Part shown: in pieces, positions 60,784 through 64,000 of the stretch
How the letters are laid out: each line of letters begins with the position of its first letter
How positions within the stretch are numbered: the stretch's first letter is position 1
Assembly: GCF_001514215.1 (NCBI RefSeq)
Contig: NZ_KQ948866.1
Span: forward strand, 62,001 to 126,000
Length of the DNA: 64,000 bases
Source: Streptomyces bungoensis
GTDB lineage: Bacteria; Actinomycetota; Actinomycetes; Streptomycetales; Streptomycetaceae
Direction of reading: 5' to 3'
Translations under genes and position numbers: made by a program
Notes under the pieces: generated by a model
What the model saw: only the letters and a program-made list of their open reading frames with translations
Database searches by the model: none
What the model was told of the DNA's origin: nothing

Positions 60784-61395
60784 TCAGCCCCGCCGCCCCG
60801 CCCCCTCGATCCGCTCCACGAGCTCGGCCGCCATCGACTTGATCGTCTCCAGCCCCTCCTGACCCCAGGCCCGCGGATCCTGGTCGACGACACAGATCGT
60901 GCCCAGGACCATCCCCGTGTGGTCGATCAGCGGAGCGCCCAGGTAGGAGTGGATGCCGATGGCGTCGACCACGTGGTTGCCGGCGAAGCGGGGGAAGTCG
61001 CGGACGTCGTCCAGGACCAGGGCCTTGCGGCGGCGGACCACGTGGGGGCAGAAGCCGATGTCGAGGTCGCGGGGCATGACGCGGCCCGGGACCGGCTCCT
61101 CCAGGAGCGGGGTCTCCAGTTCTACGGTCGTGTCGGAGGCCGCGCTGTAGAGGCCGGCGAAGTACTGGCGGTTCTCGTCCAGGAAGAAGTTGACGCCCGC
61201 GTAGCAGCCGCCGGTGCGCCGGGCCAGTTGGCGTGCGAACTCGTCCAGCTCCGGGTCCGGTCTGTCCTCGATGCCCAGTTCCCGCAGGCGGCGCGAGCGG
61301 GCCGCCGCCTCAGGGTCCTGCGGGGGCAGGAGCAGGTGCCGCATGGCGATCCCGGTCTCCGTGCCGGAGGTGGTGTGGGGTGCCCTCGTTGCCAT
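60784..61395 (-). CDS. GAF-domain protein accompanying the conservon
   Basis: A 203-residue soluble protein with one GAF domain (CYAGVNFFLDENRQYFAGLYS; DIGFCPHVVRRRKALVLDDVRDFPRF; GIHSYLGAPLIDHTGMVLGTICVVD). GAF domains bind cyclic nucleotides, haem or small ligands. AAGGAG lies about 7 nt before the ATG at 61395, although that start is inside cvnD; the overlap is 86 nt. Conservons often include such extra sensors. Confidence 0.85.
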   Translation of the reverse strand: MATRAPHTTSGTETGIAMRHLLLPPQDPEAAARSRRLRELGIEDRPDPELDEFARQLARRTGGCYAGVNFFLDENRQYFAGLYSAASDTTVELETPLLEEPVPGRVMPRDLDIGFCPHVVRRRKALVLDDVRDFPRFAGNHVVDAIGIHSYLGAPLIDHTGMVLGTICVVDQDPRAWGQEGLETIKSMAAELVERIEGAGRRG

Positions 61396-61981
61396 GGGAA
61401 CTCCTTGAAGTGATCAGATGCTGCACAAGGGAAAGCAGGACCCGGATGCCCGAGCCGGCCAGGCGGGCGTCGCACAGCACCACCGGTACCTCGGGCTTGA
61501 GGTCGAGCGCCGCCCGTACCTCTTCCGGCTCGTAGGGGTGTGCCCCGTCGAACTCGTTGACCGCGACGACGAAGGGGATGCCCCGTGACTCGAAGAAGTC
61601 GACCGCCGGGAAGCAGTGCTCCAGACGGCGGGTGTCCGCGAGGACGACCGCGCCCAGCGCACCGGCCGACAGCTCGTCCCACAGGAACCAGAAGCGCTCC
61701 TGTCCGGGCGTGCCGAACAGGTAGAGCACGTGCTGGGGGCTGAGGGTGATGCGGCCGAAGTCCATGGCGACCGTGGTGGTGGCCTTCTTCTCCACCCCGT
61801 CGAGCCGGTCCGTGGCGGCACTGACCTCGGTCAGCAACTCCTCCGTGTTCAGGGGCTCGATCTCACTGACCGCTCCCACGAACGTGGTCTTGCCCACCCC
61901 GAAGCCGCCGGCGACCAGGATCTTGATCCCCGTCGGAAGGGAGTCGGCGCCGAGTGCCTCAGAGTCGTTTGAGGAGCCCAT
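61310..61981 (-). CDS. cvnD: CvnD small GTPase-like ATP/GTP-binding protein
   Basis: A 223-residue protein with the P-loop LVAGGFGVGKTTFVGAV and the switch region LFGTPGQERFWFLWDEL, typical of CvnD, a Ras-like partner of roadblock proteins. NEFDG is the NKxD-like motif. About 29 C-terminal residues (SHGNEGTPHH...) run into the GAF gene; typical CvnD ends earlier, near SLVQHLITSRSS. Overlaps cvnC by 23 nt. Confidence 0.9.
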   Translation of the reverse strand: MGSSNDSEALGADSLPTGIKILVAGGFGVGKTTFVGAVSEIEPLNTEELLTEVSAATDRLDGVEKKATTTVAMDFGRITLSPQHVLYLFGTPGQERFWFLWDELSAGALGAVVLADTRRLEHCFPAVDFFESRGIPFVVAVNEFDGAHPYEPEEVRAALDLKPEVPVVLCDARLAGSGIRVLLSLVQHLITSRSSHGNEGTPHHLRHGDRDRHAAPAPAPAGP

Positions 61982-62351
61982 CCCGCAAGGCCTCCAATAG
62001 ATCCAGATCGGGGGCCGCAGTCGGCCCGTGCGTTGCCAGGTTGAAGGGCCGTGCGACGACCGCGTCCCGCTCGACCAGGTCGGACAGCAGCACCTTGATC
62101 ACCGTCGCCGGCATCCGGGTGCGCCCCGCGATCTCAGCCACCGACACCGGCGTCCGGCACAGCTCCAGCACCCGGGCGTGATCCAGTCCCAGGGTGCCGC
62201 GGAGCGTGACACCGGTGGCCACGACCATGGTCATCAGGTCGAAGTGGCAGGTGGGCCGGGTGCGTCCCTCGCTGACGGTGTACGGCCGGACCATCCGGCC
62301 GAGGACGTCGTCCAGCAGCGGCCGGTGGGCTCCACCCGGGTCGTCCGGCAT
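61959..62351 (-). CDS. cvnC: CvnC DUF742 protein
   Basis: A 130-residue DUF742 protein: RMVRPYTVSEGRTRPTCHFDLM, then a winged-helix-like part (RTPVSVAEIAGRTRMPATVIKVLLSDLVERDAV) and the end LEALRDGLLKRL. Third component of the cvn set, thought to join the complex at the membrane. Confidence 0.9.
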   Translation of the reverse strand: MPDDPGGAHRPLLDDVLGRMVRPYTVSEGRTRPTCHFDLMTMVVATGVTLRGTLGLDHARVLELCRTPVSVAEIAGRTRMPATVIKVLLSDLVERDAVVARPFNLATHGPTAAPDLDLLEALRDGLLKRL

Positions 62352-62354
62352 CCG

Positions 62355-62750
62355 TCACTGCCCCACCGACTGGCGCGGAGCGGCCCCCAGGTGGCGGCGG
62401 ACGCCCTTGACCATCATGGTCATCTCGTAGCCCAGTACGGCCACGTCCGCCTCGTGCCCGGCGAGCACCGCCAGCAGGGCGCCCTGCCCGGCGGCGGAGA
62501 CGAAGAGCAGCGAGTTGCTGAGTTCGGTGACGATCTGCCGTACGTCACCGCCGTCGTCGAAACGCTTGCCGGCGCTGCGGGCCAGCGAGTAGAGCCCGCT
62601 GGACAGGGCCGCCAGGTGGTCCGCCGCGTCCGTGTCCAGTCCGTCCTGGGCCATCACCAGGCCGTCGGAGGACAACAGCAGTGCGCTGCGCGCGTGCGGC
62701 ACACGCTGCAGGAGGCCGGTCAACAGCCAGGAAAGGTCTTCGCTCACCAC
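62355..62750 (-). CDS. cvnB: CvnB roadblock/LC7 protein
   Basis: A 131-residue roadblock/LC7 domain protein: LSWLLTGLLQRVPHARSALLLSSDGLVMAQDGL with a conserved TELSNSLLFVSAAGQGALLAVLAG core. It binds small GTPases such as CvnD as regulator. GTG at 62750, 33 bp after cvnA. Confidence 0.92.
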   Translation of the reverse strand: MVSEDLSWLLTGLLQRVPHARSALLLSSDGLVMAQDGLDTDAADHLAALSSGLYSLARSAGKRFDDGGDVRQIVTELSNSLLFVSAAGQGALLAVLAGHEADVAVLGYEMTMMVKGVRRHLGAAPRQSVGQ

Positions 62751-62783
62751 GATCGCGTACAGCTCCTCAATGACGTGTATCTG

Positions 62784-64000
62784 CTAGACGGCCGGGTTCG
62801 GGGCCGCGGCCGTCGGCGCTTGCGCCGGCCGCCCGGCTTCCTCGACGTGCTCGACTTCCTCGACGTGCTCGGCATCCTCTGCGTGCTCGGTTTCCTCGGC
62901 CCGGCGGACGCCTGTCCGGAAGGCGGCCATCAGGCCCGGGTCGTGGTCGGCTTCCTCGGCCGGCACCTCCGCGGGAGGTGCGTGGCGCAGTTCGGGGGCG
63001 AGGTGCTCCTGGCGGCGGCGCTTGGGCAGGGACGGGCGGTGGGACTCCGGCGCGACGGTGTCGACGGTGTCGAGGTCCGCGGGGGCCGCGGGGTCCGTGT
63101 CGGCCGGAGGCTGCGTGCCGCGGGACCGTACGGCGACCGCGACCGTCTCCCGTACCCGCTCCGCCGCGCCCGCGGCGTCGGCCGCGCGGTCGTGGGCGGG
63201 TGGGGGCGTCGGGCCGTTCGGGGCCGGGGTGCCGGTGCCCGGCGGCTGCCGGCGTGTCTCCGTCGTGTCCTCCGGGCCGCCCAGCAGGGCGTACGGCAGT
63301 ACGACGACCGCCTGGGTGCCGCCGTAGACGTTGTTCTGCAGGCGTACGGCGATGCCGTGCCGGCGGGCGAGTGCGGAGACCACGTAGAGGCCGATGCGGC
63401 CGTCCGTGAGCAGTTCGTCCAGGGTCACCGCGTCGGGCGAGTCGAGCAGGGAGTTCATCCGGTTGCGCTCGGCGGAGTCCATGCCCAGGCCGCGGTCCTC
63501 GACCTCGATCGCCAGCCCGGCGGTGACGTGCTCGGCTCGCAGCAGGACCTGGGTGTGGGGCGGGGAGAACACCGTGGCGTTCTCGACCAGTTCGGCCAGC
63601 AGGTGGACCACGTCGACCACGGCGTGCCCACGCACCGTCCCCTCCACCGGGGGGACCATCTTGACCCGCGCGTACTGCTCGATCTCGGCGGCCGCGGAAC
63701 GCATCACGTCGGCCATGCTGACCGGCTGGGTCCACAGGCGGTGCGAGACGGCCCCGCCGAGCACGGCCAGGTTCTCGGCGTAGCGGCGGATGCGGGTGGC
63801 CAGGTGGTCCACCCGGAACAGGCCCTTCAGCAGGGCCGGGTCCTCGACCTCGTTCTCCAGGTCGTCCAGCAGCCCGATCTCGCGGTGCACCAGGGACTCG
63901 AGCCGCCGGGCCATGTTGGCGAAGACCTCGAAGTGCTCGCCGCCGTGCGGCCCCGCGGCCGTTTCCCGCGCGCTCGCCTGCGCGGCGCGCGGGCCGAACG
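62784..64000 (-). CDS. cvnA: CvnA sensor kinase-like ATPase (5' end outside window)
   Basis: At least 405 residues. The frame stays open to the window end (EHFEVFANMARR upstream of 63914), so the N-terminal sensor part is missing. The visible part has the dimerisation-like helix ARRLESLVHREIGLLDDLENE, N-box LLAELVENATVFSPP, G1 EDRGLGMDSAERN and G2 GRIGLYVVSALARRHG. C-terminal tail is low-complexity with A/E/V repeats (AEETEHAEDAEHVEEVEHVEEA). CvnA is the membrane histidine-kinase-like partner of the conservon. Confidence 0.9.
   Translation of the reverse strand, partial: FGPRAAQASARETAAGPHGGEHFEVFANMARRLESLVHREIGLLDDLENEVEDPALLKGLFRVDHLATRIRRYAENLAVLGGAVSHRLWTQPVSMADVMRSAAAEIEQYARVKMVPPVEGTVRGHAVVDVVHLLAELVENATVFSPPHTQVLLRAEHVTAGLAIEVEDRGLGMDSAERNRMNSLLDSPDAVTLDELLTDGRIGLYVVSALARRHGIAVRLQNNVYGGTQAVVVLPYALLGGPEDTTETRRQPPGTGTPAPNGPTPPPAHDRAADAAGAAERVRETVAVAVRSRGTQPPADTDPAAPADLDTVDTVAPESHRPSLPKRRRQEHLAPELRHAPPAEVPAEEADHDPGLMAAFRTGVRRAEETEHAEDAEHVEEVEHVEEAGRPAQAPTAAAPNPAV

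Overview
The window is a very G+C-rich actinobacterial chromosome segment. GTG and TTG starts are common, core genes are tightly coupled, and the window carries a cvn conservon, an integrative element with pSAM2-type Rep/Tra/Spd functions and a complete F-type ATP synthase operon. Gene content and order point to Streptomyces. From memory, the atp to tRNA-Arg block follows the order seen in S. coelicolor.

Conserved core, 1-29.1 kb, almost all on the minus strand. The window opens with the C-terminus of a secreted GH18 chitinase, a DUF2550 protein and atpI-BEFHAGDC. Then come a WecA/TagO-type glycan-1-P transferase, glyA, a low-molecular-weight-PTP-like gene whose nucleophilic cysteine is replaced by serine, Sua5/TsaC, prmC, prfA, rpmE, an LCP protein, a secreted trypsin-like protease with FG-GAP repeats, rho with a long arginine/glycine-rich insert, thrB, thrC, hom, lysA, nrtL and an orphan response regulator. 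The core block ends at a tRNA-Arg(CCG) gene.

Integrative element, about 29.06-59.02 kb. The 3' half of tRNA-Arg is repeated, imperfectly, near 59.0 kb; 16 bp around the anticodon are identical. Just inside the left end lie int, xis, repSA, the spd genes, a TraSA-type FtsK translocase and an SCO3933-family protein, so this is an actinomycete integrative and conjugative element (AICE) of about 30 kb. Four promoter regions of the element (repSA, the transfer module, an HTH-PP2C pair and an anti-sigma-like ATPase) share palindromic GTCTAG-N4-CTAGAC or CTGTCTAGGGG boxes, a probable element-wide operator set. An IS110-family element is inserted at 41.1-42.4 kb.

The cargo, 42.7-58.2 kb, looks like a defence island. 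It has a cysteine-rich two-gene unit, a lower-G+C ParA plus SAP-like pair, a PUA/EVE-like zinc-ribbon HNH nuclease, and an orphan AbrB antitoxin. Next is a divergent cluster: a C5 cytosine methyltransferase with a Vsr nuclease on one side, and a GHKL/MORC-like ATPase, an Mrr-nuclease/SF2 helicase, an unknown protein and a sigma4-HTH/HARE-HTH protein on the other, every junction within the ATPase-helicase-unknown run being a 4-nt overlap. A DUF262-HEPN pair follows. The divergent cluster is the best candidate for a little-described restriction-type system.

Right flank, 59.1-64.0 kb. Ordinary chromosome resumes with a DUF3761 secreted protein, a small hypothetical and a cvn conservon (cvnA truncated by the window end, cvnB, cvnC, cvnD) plus a GAF protein that overlaps cvnD.
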